Counted from the stretch's first letter, positions 35,213 through 46,218 are shown. The stretch: DNA of 64,000 nucleotides from Adiantum capillus-veneris (GCA_014529385.2 CM043963.1:108972912-109036911); one strand, 5' to 3'. Program-made: numbers and translations. Notes: generated by a model from the sequence alone, not told the origin.

Positions 35213-35400
35213 GATCTTTCAGCGGGCAGAAGAGGGGATGCTGAAGAGCAGTGCAGAAAGGAGGGGGAGAGAAGAAAGGAGGTAAATGACCTCAATTTCT
35301 CTATCTAGACTAGAGCTTTCGCGAACAAGATGAATTCAAGGGTTTCGTTGCCGCCTTCCGAAGGCTAGGGTTTTACGGTTGTCCGCTCACACACGATGCC
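35213..35400 (-). promoter_or_regulatory. RRM gene 5' leader with telo-box
   Basis: On the minus strand, AAACCCTA (35366-35373) is a telo-box, common near start sites of plant ribosomal and RNA-binding protein genes. It is followed by a long pyrimidine-rich leader (about 35230-35280) before the ATG. Exact TSS is not determinable. Confidence 0.5.
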
Positions 35401-35472
35401 GGCCGCCCAATTTCAGGTTAAACCTTACAAGCATCCTGATTCCTAAATGGTCCACGTAAATATGGAACTAAC

Positions 35473-35830
35473 TTAGGCCCCTGTCACACATGACCGGCGG
35501 TCATGTGTGAGGTGGCACACACTGTGCACAACGCCCAAGTGGATTGCTCTCTGAGAGTCCGCAGCTTCTGTCACACGAGTCGGCACAAAAGAATCCCTGC
35601 GCAGGGAGCTGCGCCAATCAGCTTACAAAGAACATCAGTTGGGCGGGAGGGGGCGAGGGTGACCCCTCGGACGCAAGAGGAGAGGCATCGGCCATGACTT
35701 GGGCATACACGTCTTCTCATCATCAATGTGACCACCGCGCTGTGTGATAGTGTCGAAACAAGGCAATCAACGTGATTGGGCCAGCTCAGCCTGCATCGCG
35801 TCCGTCCGGTCTAGTCTGACAGGGGCCTTA
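35473..35830. mobile_element. 352-bp PIF/Harbinger-type MITE with TTA duplications
   Basis: The element spans 35476-35827, flanked by TTA on both sides. Ends are GGCCCCTGTCA in inverted orientation, extending imperfectly to about 25 bp (CACATGACCGG versus GACTAGACCGG). The left end has a sub-terminal hairpin with 12-bp arms (TCACACATGACC, loop GGC). There is no transposase. TTA duplications and length fit Tourist/Harbinger-type MITEs. It sits just upstream of the RRM gene leader. Confidence 0.82.
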
Positions 35831-35920
35831 TACGCTTGTTACTTCTATCTATTTCTTTATGGAGCTTAAACAAGTGATAAATCACATGGCCTGCTACCAA
35901 GAAGACGAGACTATAGTAAA

Positions 35921-36422
35921 ACTTAGGGAAAATTATCAAAATACCCTCTAATTTGTGGAAATTCTCAAAAAACCCTTCAAATTTCAAACATTCCCAAAAT
36001 ATCCTTGTACCTTGGTTGGATTGTTCAAGATTTTTGAGTCTTTGTTCCTTTTTACAAATGAGATCCGTTTATGAGTGTTTCGCGTGCAATGTAAGTTGTC
36101 ACAAATTACCTCACAAAAAAGGCAATTATGTCTCAAAATAATGAAGCAATTCATCTCCAAAACCTACATTACCAACCCAAATTCTAGTTTTCGCATCTTG
36201 TATGATAGACAATCAGTCTGCTTATGAAAACCTGCAAAATATTTACTTTTGGCGAAACTCACAACCATGGACATGTTGGAAAATGTGGAAAATTTGAAGG
36301 GCATTTCAAAAATTTATGTCAAAATACTGGGAGTAGTTTGGGAATTTTTGACATTTGAGGGGTATTTTGGGAATTTCCACAAATTAGAGGGTATTTTGGT
36401 TATTTTCCATAAATTTTAAGTT

Positions 36423-36424
<2 letters not shown>
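35921..36424. mobile_element. ~0.5-kb inverted-repeat (foldback/MITE) element
   Basis: Arms of about 80-85 bp are inverted copies of each other. The core AAAATACCCTCTAATTTGTG is identical in both (about 35938 on plus, about 36398 read on minus), and similarity continues through the CCCAAAATA region. No coding content. The long TIRs suggest a Mutator-like or foldback origin. Target duplication is not clear. Confidence 0.7.

Positions 36425-36482
<58 letters not shown>
36424..36482. repeat. (CT)n microsatellite
   Basis: About 28 CT units abutting the inverted-repeat element. Confidence 0.95.
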
Positions 36483-36485
<3 letters not shown>

Positions 36486-36690
36486 CCTAGCATGCACACA
36501 AACACACATATTGTTGAATCTCTCATACATAACGATGCCAATTGAAAACATTATGGTGCCCATTCAAAACCCATTGAAACTAGGCAATTTAGTCATTCGT
36601 GATTAGGTGTGCATGACACCCAATGTTGGGATAGTGATTAAACTTGAAAACACCAAGAGATCATTCTTCAAAGACACCCAATGGGAAAAG

Positions 36691-36910
36691 TGATAAAATT
36701 GGTAGTTATACTCATCGATGCTTTCTATACTTCATCTGTTTATCTTTCACCTGTTATACTCATCGATGCTTTCTATACTTCATATGTTTATCTTTCACCT
36801 ATAAAATTGGTAGTTATACTCATCGATGCTTTCTATACTTCATCTATTTATCTTTCACCTGTTATACTCATCGATGCTTTCTATACTTCATCTGTTTATC
36901 TTTCACTTAC
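36691..36910 (+). repeat. Minisatellite, four units with two-unit higher-order period
   Basis: The unit contains ATACTCATCGATGCTTTCTA and CTTCATCTGTTTATCTTTCA. Units 1-2 and 3-4 form pairs, each introduced by ATAAAATTGGTAGTTATACT, so the duplication went from one to two to four copies. The translated similarity is incidental. Confidence 0.9.
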
Positions 36911-36989
36911 TGGCTCTATTTTCACTTTTCAATACATAGAATCTTCCCAAGATGCTTCAGCATCTCCAAATAGCTTCAAAAGCATTCGT

Positions 36990-37070
36990 AATGCCTAGGA
37001 TTTGACCTCAGCACGTAGAGACTATAAAGAGAAGCTTAACCACTAGGCTATTCGCCTTGGCTGCCCTTAG
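36990..37070 (-). mobile_element. tRNA-derived SINE head or tRNA pseudogene
   Basis: The minus strand has an A-box-like TAGCCTAGTGGTTAAG and, about 30 bases on, a B-box-like GAGGTCAAATCC, the spacing of an internal Pol III promoter. No cloverleaf acceptor pairing is evident, which favours a SINE over a functional tRNA. The body would run toward lower coordinates. Confidence 0.5.
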
Positions 37071-37101
37071 GGGATCCCTGGAGCACTAAAAAAAACAAAT
37101 A

Positions 37102-37132
<31 letters not shown>

Positions 37133-37139
37133 AAAAAAA
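37102..37139. repeat. Poly-C (21) / poly-A (17) homopolymers
   Basis: Adjacent homopolymers, likely unstable or assembly-sensitive; comparable to 32652-32681 in opposite orientation. Confidence 0.9.
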
Positions 37140-37707
37140 CTAATTAATGGTTTCTAAAAACTCGTTTTGGGGACCTACTTCATCTGTTTATGATCCAGAG
37201 TCCAATCTTCAAGCAGTTTAAGTGCTTTGTTTTGGATACTTTTTTATCCACCACTAAAAAGTTGACAAAAAGATTGGGCTTGCTAGCGCCTACGGCATTA
37301 GAGCATTGGTTTAGCTGGGTGTGATGTGTCCTAGATTCAGTGTCTCTTTGAGTGTGGTCTTATCAATGCGATGGGCCATTTAATTAAATCGTGGAACAAT
37401 TCCTGCGCAGGCTCTAAGCTAGGTAGATTAATATTGAAACCAAGATAGAATTTGACATAATAATCAATATCTAATTCTCCTAAATTATTTTCTCATCATT
37501 TAATGTGGGGAAGTGCCAGGGGAGAAAACGCTAGAATATTGGTTAAGCTAGCAGACCGGCCACAGTAGGGATCCAAAGGAGGGAAAATAGGGATCCAAAG
37601 GGGGGGCCATCTGCAAAAGAGCAATGTGCAACAATGGGCTAAAAAGACCCTAAGGTTCAGCCTATTAAGACTTCCAAAATGCTAAGGTTCCAAAATTCAA
37701 AGGTTGT

Positions 37708-38900
37708 TGTAACATTTAATGGCCTAAAAACTTATGTGTAGCGGAAATTAGCATAAACATAGTGGGCATTTCATTAGAATAGATTCCTAATGAGAATTAC
37801 AAGAGTGCTTGGGTGGAGAGAGCAACAAAAAGCATAACACCTAGTTAGATAGCATCGACAATACTTTCAAAAGAGAGAGCAATTAAGCTATTGACAACAG
37901 TTGAGGACCAGATTTTCATGGAGCCGGTCCCCCCTCCAAAAGGCTTTGTATTATGGTTTCTCCCATCAAGAGAGACGTTGTACAATACAATTCTTTGCGT
38001 TCCTTCAAGACTAGCTAGTGCAATGAAGATGGAAACTTCATGCACTAAGCAAAACACTTAACAAACACAACTTGAATTATCCCCGTTCTTAGACCCAAGA
38101 CCTCACACACCTTCGAAGATGGTGAGAGCTAGCAGGGTATGAGAGTAGATTGAGAGGAAGAAGGAGTATCTTACGAGAAAGATGTACATCTCCTCACATA
38201 ATCATTCATATGTAGCATAGCTTAGCTTAGTAATTAGCTTGGTAGAGGAGATGAGCATGCATTGAAGCTCGGCTCTTGGTTGGATTTGCATCCACATGCC
38301 AAGAGAGTGTTGATGTAGGCTTCTATCTCACAAGCTTGGAGTAGGTGATGAGTTCTCCATTAAAGCTTGGGAAGAGATAGTCTTCTCTTTCTTCACACAT
38401 GAGCTTGTGTGAGTGTGTGTGTGTGATAATGCCTTGCAAAAATCAGCCCCCTCTCTCTCTTGGGCGAGCCCTCTTGCTAAATGCTCTTCCTGAAGCCTCA
38501 TTGGCCCTCCCCAAGTCAAGCCAATTACAATTAAGCAGCATAAGTGATAGCCTTCTGACATGTGTCCCCCTTTCCCCTTTTGTGAGAGCTTTAGGTAATT
38601 AAATAATTAAACTAAACTCTCATTGGACCCCTTTGCCTCCTGGCCAATAGGAATCAGGCAAGCCATGGGGCTCCTGAATGCTCATTGGACCCCTTGGGAG
38701 ACTGCCCAATAGTCTTCTAGGAGACTTAATTCTCATTGGTTTCTTTTATTAAATGTTTTTTTTAATTAATTAAACTAGATTTACTCTAGCTTAATTTTCA
38801 TTGGTCCACTTCAAGGGTCATCCAATAGAAATTGGGCACACCTTGTGGGCATCTGGCCTAGGGAGCTGACATGTGTCCCTCATTCCCTTTGTGTAAAGAG

Positions 38901-38951
<51 letters not shown>

Positions 38952-39306
38952 CTTTCTCTCTCATCCCCTACCTTTAGGGCTCGCCCCCTCCCATGTAGGG
39001 ATGTGCAAAGACTTTTAGGGCACACACAAAGCATCCAATTTTCCCTAGGGTTGACCTTTGGACACAACCTTTGAATTTTGGAACCTTAGCATTTTGGAAG
39101 TCTTAATGGGCTGAACCTTAGGGTCTTTTTAGCCCATTGTTGCACATGGCTCTTTTGCAGATGGCCCCCCCTTTGGATCCCTACTGTGGCCGGTCTGCTA
39201 GCTTAACCAATATTCTAGCTTTTTCTCCCCTGGCCTTCCCCACATTAAATGATCAGTTTAATATGAGAAAATCATTTAGGAGAATTAGATATTGATTATT
39301 ATGACA
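37708..39306 (-). mobile_element. Element D 3' LTR
   Basis: 1,599 bp, near-identical to 45028-46630. Contains a (GT)n run (38904-38950) and an ATTGG/CCAAT-rich block at 38499-38826. Confidence 0.92.
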
Positions 39307-39321
39307 TTACCTCTCTCTTGA
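39307..39321 (-). other. Element D polypurine tract
   Basis: The minus strand reads TCAAGAGAGAGGTAA directly before the 3' LTR. Confidence 0.6.
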
Positions 39322-39662
39322 AATCATAGTCGTCCTCGACTATGGTGTAGAGAAGATAAAGCATGTTCATGAGTCCTTTTCTTAGCGGGTAGAGGATCCC
39401 TATGTTACCCTACAACATCATTCCACAATGGATGACTAGTCCATTTGGCGCTTGAGAGCCTGAGGCTGCCGCAAGCATGTCTGCACATTAGTCCTATCAG
39501 TCTTCCATAGTAGAGTGACAAGCTCTACTTGGTGTTTGGGAGACGTTGTCTCCGCAAACTTGATCTAAGCATGCATACTACTTCATTTTTGTGCACAAAT
39601 AAAGAAAAAGAGAGTCTTATAAAACAAAAATTTTGTTCATTTTTAACATTTTTAACATTTGC

Positions 39663-42344
39663 TTACTCTTGGGAAGCATTGTAAGCATTGACAAGGTTTA
39701 GGTTATCCTTTAATTGTATGCCTTGCATCCATCTAGCATCTTCAAAAGGATAATTCTTAAACTTAATAAGATATCGTTGGATAGTCTTACCGCCTCTTAG
39801 TACCTTGTCTTCATGTCGGAGAATGGACTCGAGCTGCAACACCTCTTCTTGGTCCTCGATCTCCGATGGGTCTTCAATAGTTGGTTCTTGAGGTGGCTCT
39901 CCTTTGTAAGGCTTTAATAGGCTCACATGAAAAGCATTGTGTATGAGCCAATGATTGGGCAACTTGAGTTGATGGGCCATCTCATTGATTGGCCTAAGAA
40001 TCTGAAAGGGACCATAGTACCTTTTTGCTAGTTTAGCATAGTACTTTTGGTGACCCGTAGGATTCTTGCCCGTTGTGTGCCTTAATCGAGCCTTGGGAAA
40101 CTTTAACAAGACCCAATCGTTTTCTTTAAAGGCTTGGGCTCTTCTGTGCTTGTCAGCAGCAGCCTTTTGCCTTTGCTGTGAGATAGAGATAGCATCCTTA
40201 ATCTTTTGGAAAGATTCTTGTAGGTCTCGGCTATACTCATCTGCAACGAAGATCTTCCCATGTACCTTAAGTAGCAAGGGACTTTTTGATCTTCCCTCAA
40301 TTACCTCGAAAGGTGCTTTTCTTATGGAAGTATGTACAGTGTTATTGTAAGCATACTCCACTAACGGTAAGTACTTCTCCCATTGGGATCTTTGATCTAC
40401 TTCCATTACATAAGCTTTTAGTAGATCGAGAATGGTTAGGTTAGCTATTTCACTTTGGCCATCAGTTTGTGGATGATAGGCCGAAGAGAAGTTTAGCCTT
40501 GTTCCTAAATTCTCAAAGAGACCCTTCCAGAAATTACTGGTCATTCTAGGATCTCTATCAGACACTATGGACATGGGCAAGCCATGATACTTGAAATTTT
40601 GTGAAATAAAGAGGGTTGCCATTTGATGGGCTTTGATAGTCTTTTTGACAAGTATAAAATGAGCTTGTTTACTAAACCTGTCTACTATCGTCCATATTCC
40701 CGTATTCCCATGGATAGACTTAGGCAATCCAAAGATAAAATCCATGGATATGCTCTCCCATGGTGAATTAGGGATTGGCAAGGGTTGAAGCAATCCAAGT
40801 TGCTTCCCTCTATCAAATTTTGTCTTTTGGCATACCACACATTTGGAAACATACTCTTGTATGCTCACTTTCATGGTAGGCCAATAGAAATATGTTTCAA
40901 TTCCCTTTAAGGTAGACTGGATCCCTCTATGCCCCGCATAAGGTGGAGCATGAGATTCATACATTACTTTCTCACGTAGTGAGTTAGTAACGCATAGTCT
41001 ATTGCCATAGAGAAGATAACCATCTTGTAAAATAAATGGTTCTTCTTTCTTCCCTAATGCAAGGGTTGAAATCATATCTCTAAAATCGGGATCAATAGCA
41101 TACTCATCTATCATTGAAGATAGATCATTGTGAGTTGCTATGGAAACCGCATTCACTCTCGGCCGTCTTGAGAGTGCATCAGCTACTTGATTATGCTTGC
41201 CAGCAATGTGAGCAATATGAAAATGAAATTGCGAAAGGAAATTTGCCCACCTCATTTGTTTGTCGGAGAGCTTGGTCTGTGTCATGAAGTACTTAAGACT
41301 TTGGTGATCCGTTCGCAAAATGAAAGGAGTCCCCAATAAATAGTGCTTCCATGATTCTAAGGCATGTAGAACTGCAAGGAGTTCCTTTTTGTATATGCCT
41401 AGAGCTTGCTCAACAGGGTCGAGCCTTCGACTCTCATAGCCTATGGCGTGCCCTTCTTGGAGCAAAACAGCTCCAAGGCAATCACCACAAGCATCGCATT
41501 GGACCTCAAATGGTTTTGAGAGATCCGGTAGTGTAAGCACAGGTTGAGAGATAAGCTTTTCTTTAAGCTTTTCGAAAGCATTGTTCTCCTTAGCAGACCA
41601 TGTATACCTAACGCTTTTCTTTGTTAGGTCATGTAATGGTCCCGCAATTTGTGAGAACTTTTCTATGAAGCGTCTATAGTATGCACACATACCTATGAAG
41701 CTTCTTAGTTCATGCAGATTCCTTGGTTTAGGCCATCCTTTTATTACCTCTAACTTGGATGGATCCATTTGGATGCCATCTTGAGAGATAATGTGACCTA
41801 AATACTGAATCTCTTGCAAGAAAAATTCACTTTTCTTTCGATTAACATAAAGTTTATTCTCTCTTAAAACTTGAAATATTACCTGGAGGTGTTGCTTGTG
41901 TTCCTCCAATGAATTAGAGTAGATGATAATATCATCAAAGAACACTCCAGTGAAGGTTCGATGAGGCCTGAATAGCTTCTCCATCAAGCGGTTGAATGTG
42001 GCTGGTGCATTGGTCAAGCCAAAAGGCATGACAATGTATTTGTAAAGACCAAATGTAGTACGAAATGCGGTCTTTACAATGTCTTGATCAACTATCCTTA
42101 TTTGATGATAGCCACTTTTTAGGTCAACCCTACTGAAGTAGGTCGATCCTTGTAGCTTATCAAATAGGTCTTCTACCCGTGGAACGGGAAACCTATTCTT
42201 GATAGTGATCCTATTTAGTACTCTATAGTCGACACACATACGATATGTGCCGTCTTTCTTTTGCACTAATAGCACAGGTGAGCAAAATGGAGATGAGCTT
42301 GGCCTAACCATACCCTTCTCAACTAACTCATGCACTTGCCGCAT
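39663..42344 (-). CDS. Element D Pol: RT, RNase H, integrase, chromodomain
   Basis: 893 open codons from an internal Met. RT: VDLKSGYHQ (Asp74) and FFDDI (Asp137, Asp138). RNase H: QCDACGD (284), KKELLAV (Glu), RTDHQSL (346), VADALSR (389). Integrase: zinc ligands His465, His472, Cys502, Cys505; catalytic Asp535 (SMDFIFG), Asp596 (VSDRD), Glu632 (GQSE). The tail ends with a chromodomain-like segment (about 836-885: YLIKFKNYP, EDARWM), which in this family guides insertion to marked chromatin. All catalytic residues are present. The upstream Gag-PR part is in another frame because of a shift near 42500-42530. Confidence 0.92.
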   Translation of the reverse strand: MRQVHELVEKGMVRPSSSPFCSPVLLVQKKDGTYRMCVDYRVLNRITIKNRFPVPRVEDLFDKLQGSTYFSRVDLKSGYHQIRIVDQDIVKTAFRTTFGLYKYIVMPFGLTNAPATFNRLMEKLFRPHRTFTGVFFDDIIIYSNSLEEHKQHLQVIFQVLRENKLYVNRKKSEFFLQEIQYLGHIISQDGIQMDPSKLEVIKGWPKPRNLHELRSFIGMCAYYRRFIEKFSQIAGPLHDLTKKSVRYTWSAKENNAFEKLKEKLISQPVLTLPDLSKPFEVQCDACGDCLGAVLLQEGHAIGYESRRLDPVEQALGIYKKELLAVLHALESWKHYLLGTPFILRTDHQSLKYFMTQTKLSDKQMRWANFLSQFHFHIAHIAGKHNQVADALSRRPRVNAVSIATHNDLSSMIDEYAIDPDFRDMISTLALGKKEEPFILQDGYLLYGNRLCVTNSLREKVMYESHAPPYAGHRGIQSTLKGIETYFYWPTMKVSIQEYVSKCVVCQKTKFDRGKQLGLLQPLPIPNSPWESISMDFIFGLPKSIHGNTGIWTIVDRFSKQAHFILVKKTIKAHQMATLFISQNFKYHGLPMSIVSDRDPRMTSNFWKGLFENLGTRLNFSSAYHPQTDGQSEIANLTILDLLKAYVMEVDQRSQWEKYLPLVEYAYNNTVHTSIRKAPFEVIEGRSKSPLLLKVHGKIFVADEYSRDLQESFQKIKDAISISQQRQKAAADKHRRAQAFKENDWVLLKFPKARLRHTTGKNPTGHQKYYAKLAKRYYGPFQILRPINEMAHQLKLPNHWLIHNAFHVSLLKPYKGEPPQEPTIEDPSEIEDQEEVLQLESILRHEDKVLRGGKTIQRYLIKFKNYPFEDARWMQGIQLKDNLNLVNAYNASQE

Positions 42345-43168
42345 AATCTCCTCTTGTTGAGCTTGAGAAACTCTATAAGGAGGTTTATTAGGCGGTGAAC
42401 TTCCTGGAAGAAGTTCAATTGCATGGTCATCATTACCTCGTTTAGGAGGTAGCTCACAAGGGATGTCGTCAATAAAAACATCTTGAAACCCCTTGAGAAA
42501 TTGGATAACTCTAATTCCTTTTGGTTGCTTTTATTTTCTTTTGCTAAAGCATTAGGTTCATTTTGAGAGTCTTTAACAAAAATCATGTACACGGAAATAG
42601 AGCTCTTTATTGACTTGTTGAAAGCTGGTGTATGTACAATGGGGATGGTGTTACCCATTTCCTTAGCATCTATATACATGTATTTTTCTCTGAACTTAAA
42701 GGAGATTCTCCTTTCAGGAAATTTAACATCGGCAGCCAGGCGGTCAAACCATGGTGCCCCTAGGATTACATCCTCATGCTTGAGAGGAGAGATAAAGAAG
42801 TCCTCTTTGTCCACATACCCTTGGACATGAAGCTTCAATTTCCTGATTAAGGGAGTGGCTGAAGCTTCTTGCCCCTTGAAGGCACTCTCTACGGGTAGGA
42901 CATCTCCCATCTCGTAGGATTGTATTCCTAGCTTGGTGGCCAACTCTATAGATATAAAATTGTGAGTAGAACCAGGGTCAAAGAGAATAAAAGCATCATG
43001 TTCTCTTACCTTTCCCCAAGCATGGCATAGAGGAGATCCTTTGTGGTGAGTTTGGTGAGTCTCCTCCTCTTGGATTTCAACCAAGGAAGCTCTAGGAGGA
43101 TCTTGGCGGTTGTTCTTTTGGGGACAAGCGCGGTACGCATGCCCTTGTTCGCCGCACTTGAAACACCG
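42345..43168 (-). pseudogene. Element D: zinc knuckle and retropepsin
   Basis: CFKCGEQGHAYRAC (43127-43168) is an intact knuckle lying just after an in-frame TAA (43196-43198). The same frame continues as 42323-43084 into LFDPGSTHNFIS, a retropepsin active site with Pro in the variable position, and ILGAPWFDRL, the second conserved block. Near 42500-42530 the frame shifts, so the RT frame begins out of register. Apart from the TAA and the shift the region is clean. Confidence 0.82.
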
Positions 43169-43195
43169 GTTATCCTTACGATAACGCTCAAGCTC

Positions 43196-43873
43196 TTAAG
43201 GAGAGATTTTATTCTTACCTTTGTAAACTCCCTTCTCTTTAGCTTTGTTGGAGTTGCCCTTAGGAGACTTTTGGACATTGTCCTTCCCCTTAGGCTCATT
43301 GGAACCCTTATTTTCCGGGGGCTTATTATTTCTTTTTGTCCCCGTTTGGAAATTGATTCGAGAGGTGACCATAGTGTGGTGTATTACCGCCGATATGGTA
43401 CGTGGTCTTTGGGAGTTGACATACTCCGCCATTTCTTCGGTTAAGCCCGCACAAAATTGTTGCTTTTGCTCTCCAAAATCCAACTTTTTGAAGACAGTGG
43501 CTTTGAGTTGTAGGTCCCAAAACTTGTCTACATATTTGTGGATAGATTCATTGGGAGAGAGCTTTAAGCTTCGCCATTTGGTGAGTACTTTGTCTTTGGC
43601 ATCGGTGGCCAAAAACTGCTTCATAATGGAAGCTCTTAAAGCTTTCCATGTTCGTGGAGCTTCACCGTTGGCTCGTAGGCTAGACCACCATTGTCTGGCG
43701 GACTTTTGAAAGTGCATAGCTACATGGCGTAGCTTAGAGGACTCCGTGAAGCCCTCATCTCCAAACGCTGCATCGAATTGTTGGATAAAGGCCAAGACTT
43801 TGTCCGTAGCACCAAAGGTACCATCATAGGTAAGGAAAGAGATGCTCTTCCCTCCCTCTGTGAATTTCTTCAA
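43196..43873 (-). CDS. Element D Gag, capsid part
   Basis: 225 codons. SARQWWSSLRANGEAP and FLATDAKDKVLTKWRSLKL form the retrotrans_gag-type domain; the C-terminus is Lys/Asn/Gly-rich (NKPPENKGSNEPKG). It ends at TAA 43196-43198, ahead of the zinc knuckle, so the encoded Gag would lack nucleocapsid unless the stop is read through. Confidence 0.82.
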   Translation of the reverse strand: MKKFTEGGKSISFLTYDGTFGATDKVLAFIQQFDAAFGDEGFTESSKLRHVAMHFQKSARQWWSSLRANGEAPRTWKALRASIMKQFLATDAKDKVLTKWRSLKLSPNESIHKYVDKFWDLQLKATVFKKLDFGEQKQQFCAGLTEEMAEYVNSQRPRTISAVIHHTMVTSRINFQTGTKRNNKPPENKGSNEPKGKDNVQKSPKGNSNKAKEKGVYKGKNKISP

Positions 43874-44610
43874 CTTGGACGACCTCTTCCATGCGGCATA
43901 GGATTTCCTATGACCTCTTCTTTTTGATGGTTCAAAGGTTGCACCATCACTTTCTTCGGAAGGTGAAGAATTTGAAGAAGGTGGAGAAGAGGGTGACCTC
44001 TTTCTCGCCTTTTTCTTGTCTTGATCTTTGTCGTCTTCACCATAGCTTTCATAAGAGGAAGAGATGAAGAAGATGGAGAAGAGGGTGTCCTCTTTCTCGC
44101 CTTTTTCTTCTCTTGCTTTTTATCATCCCTCTTTGAATTATGGCGTGGAGAAGAGTGTGATGGTCTTCTCCGCTTTGGTGGTGATGGAGAGCGTTTAGCC
44201 CGCCGTCTTCGTGGAGCCATCTCCGCTGAGGTGGCGGGAGACTCGCTTCTTTCTCGTCCCTTCGGTGGAGGCTCTTGAGTTCTCCTTTGGGAAGGAGATG
44301 CATCATCAAGAAGTAAATTCTTGAGCCCTTCATATGGATTCTCTTCTTCTTCCCGAATCGGAGAGAGACCTCTTTTGGTAGTCTCACAAGGAGGCTTCCT
44401 AGGTGTTCTCTCGTCATGGTGATGAGCTTGGAGAATCCCGTGAGCACGGAGCTGCCGTTGCACTTCACTTTGGAGAGATGGATTGCCCATGGCTTGTTGA
44501 AGCCTAGAAACAAGATAGTTAACAAGCATTGAAGCATCATTAGTAGCTTGCTCATGAGCAAAATCAAAGTTATCAACATTAATTTCACTCTCTTTACTAT
44601 TGTCAGCCAT
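43870..44610 (-). CDS. Element D Gag N-terminal region, frameshifted
   Basis: The start MADNSKESEINVDNFDFAHE lies about 400 bases downstream of the PBS. The region then becomes Arg/Lys/Ser/Pro-rich (RRRRAKRSPSPPKRRRPS), resembling an RS-type disordered segment. Two similar basic KKKARKR-type stretches come from an internal duplication near 43980-44110. A frameshift near there leaves the downstream capsid frame (43873) out of register. Confidence 0.7.
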   Translation of the reverse strand: MADNSKESEINVDNFDFAHEQATNDASMLVNYLVSRLQQAMGNPSLQSEVQRQLRAHGILQAHHHDERTPRKPPCETTKRGLSPIREEEENPYEGLKNLLLDDASPSQRRTQEPPPKGRERSESPATSAEMAPRRRRAKRSPSPPKRRRPSHSSPRHNSKRDDKKQEKKKARKRTPSSPSSSSLPLMKAMVKTTKIKTRKRRERGHPLLHLLQILHLPKKVMVQPLNHQKEEVIGNPMPHGRGRPS

Positions 44611-45012
44611 TCTAACAACTTTTAGGTGTAAACTTTTTAGGTGTACTTTGGCACTTCAAGCCCTAGTTGCTACTCCTTTTTACCCCTTTAGAAAAAGCAC
44701 TCAAGCTACTGTACCCGCGGCTCGAATACCATTAATTGCAAGGAATAGAAGAGAGGGTCTTTCAACACCAAAACACCATCGGCTCCTGTCAAGCTTCTAA
44801 TAGCTCAATAGTGGTTAAGCCGTAGGCAAGCCCCATAGGACTCCACTATTAAGACCATAGCTCTCGACGGTGATGCCCCGTTAACTGCACGAAGGCAGGC
44901 GCACTGCAAGGCTGAAAAATCCCTATTCTACTTACTCACAGGCAATTAATAATACCAACCATTTGTAGCTATCTTGAGGATCTCCCTTCTTGAGCAAGAA
45001 AAGAGAAACATT
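44611..45012 (-). other. Element D 5' untranslated leader
   Basis: About 400 bp between PBS and the gag start; no motif beyond this is evident. Confidence 0.6.
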
Positions 45013-45026
45013 GAGCTCTGATACCA
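45013..45026 (-). other. Element D primer binding site (initiator tRNA-Met)
   Basis: The minus strand reads TGGTATCAGAGCTC, matching the 3' end complement of plant initiator tRNA-Met for 12 bases, one base inside the LTR. Confidence 0.9.
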
Positions 45027-45027
45027 A

Positions 45028-46218
45028 TGTAACATTTAATGGCCTAAAAAATTATGTGTAGCGGAAATTAGCATGAACATAGTGGGCATTTCATTAGAAT
45101 AGATTCCTAATGAGAATTACAAGAGTGCTTGGATGGAGAGAGCAACAAAAAGCATAACACCTAGTTAGATAGCATCGACAATACTTCCAAAAGAGAGAGC
45201 AATTAAGCTATTGACAACAGTTGAGGACCAGATTTTCATGGAGCCGGTCCCCCCTCCAAAAGGCTTTGTATTATGGTTTCTCCCATCAAGAGAGACGTTG
45301 TACAATACAATTCTTTGTGTTCCTTCAAGACTAGCTAGTGCAATGAAGATGGAAACTTCATGCACTAAGCAAAACACTTAACAAACACAACTTGAATTAT
45401 CCCCGTTCTTAGACCCAAGACCTCACACACCTTCGAAGATGGTGAGAGCTAGCAGGGTATGAGAGTAGATTGAGAGGAAGAAGGAGTATCTTACGAGAAA
45501 GATGTACATCTCCTCACATAATCACTCATATGTAGCATAGCTTAGCTTAGTAATTAGCTTGGTAGAGGAGATGAGCATGCATTGAAGCTTGGATCTTGGT
45601 TGGATTTGCATCCACATGCCAAGAGAGTGTTGATGTAGGCTTCTATCTCACAAGCTTGGAGTAGGTGATGAGTTCTCCATTAAAGCTTGGGAAGAGATAG
45701 TCTTCTCTTTCTTCACACATGAGCTTGTGTGAGTGTGTGTGTGATAATGCCTTGCAAAAATCAGCCCCCTCTCTCTCTTGGGCGAGCCCTCTTGCTAAAT
45801 GCTCTTCCTGAAGCCTCATTGGCCCTCCCCAAGTCAAGCCAATTACAATTAAGCAGCATAAGTGATAGCCTTCTGACATGTGTCCCCCTTTCCCCTTTTG
45901 TGAGAGCTTTAGGTAATTAAATAATTAAACTAAACTCTCATTGGACCCCTTTGCCTCCTGGCCAATAGGAATCAGGCAAGCCATGGGGCTCCTGAATGCT
46001 CATTGGACCCCTTGGGAGACTGCCCAATAGTCTTCTAGGAGATTTAATTCTCATTGGTTTCTTTTATTAAATGTTTTTTTAAATTAATTAAACTAGATTT
46101 ACTCTAGCTTAATTTTCATTGGTCCACTTCAAGGGTCATCCAATAGAAATTGGGCACACCTTGTGGGCATCTGGCCTAGGGAGCTGACATGTGTCCCTCA
46201 TTCCCTTTGTGTAAAGAG

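Noticed and set aside
36690-36910. CRISPR-like array
   Set aside because: Units are contiguous tandem repeats without unique spacers, in a eukaryotic context.
36644-36998. Repetitive CYTHRCFLYFICLSFT-type peptide
   Set aside because: It is an artefact of the minisatellite; two frames are open and the repeat phase drifts.
36990-37070. Functional tRNA gene
   Set aside because: A- and B-box-like sequences are present, but no acceptor stem or full cloverleaf could be drawn; kept as a SINE head or pseudogene.
37845-38057. Recurrent 70-codon frame also seen at 45165-45377 and 47606-47845
   Set aside because: It lies within D-family LTRs; similarity comes from LTR copies, and no retroelement protein is encoded there.
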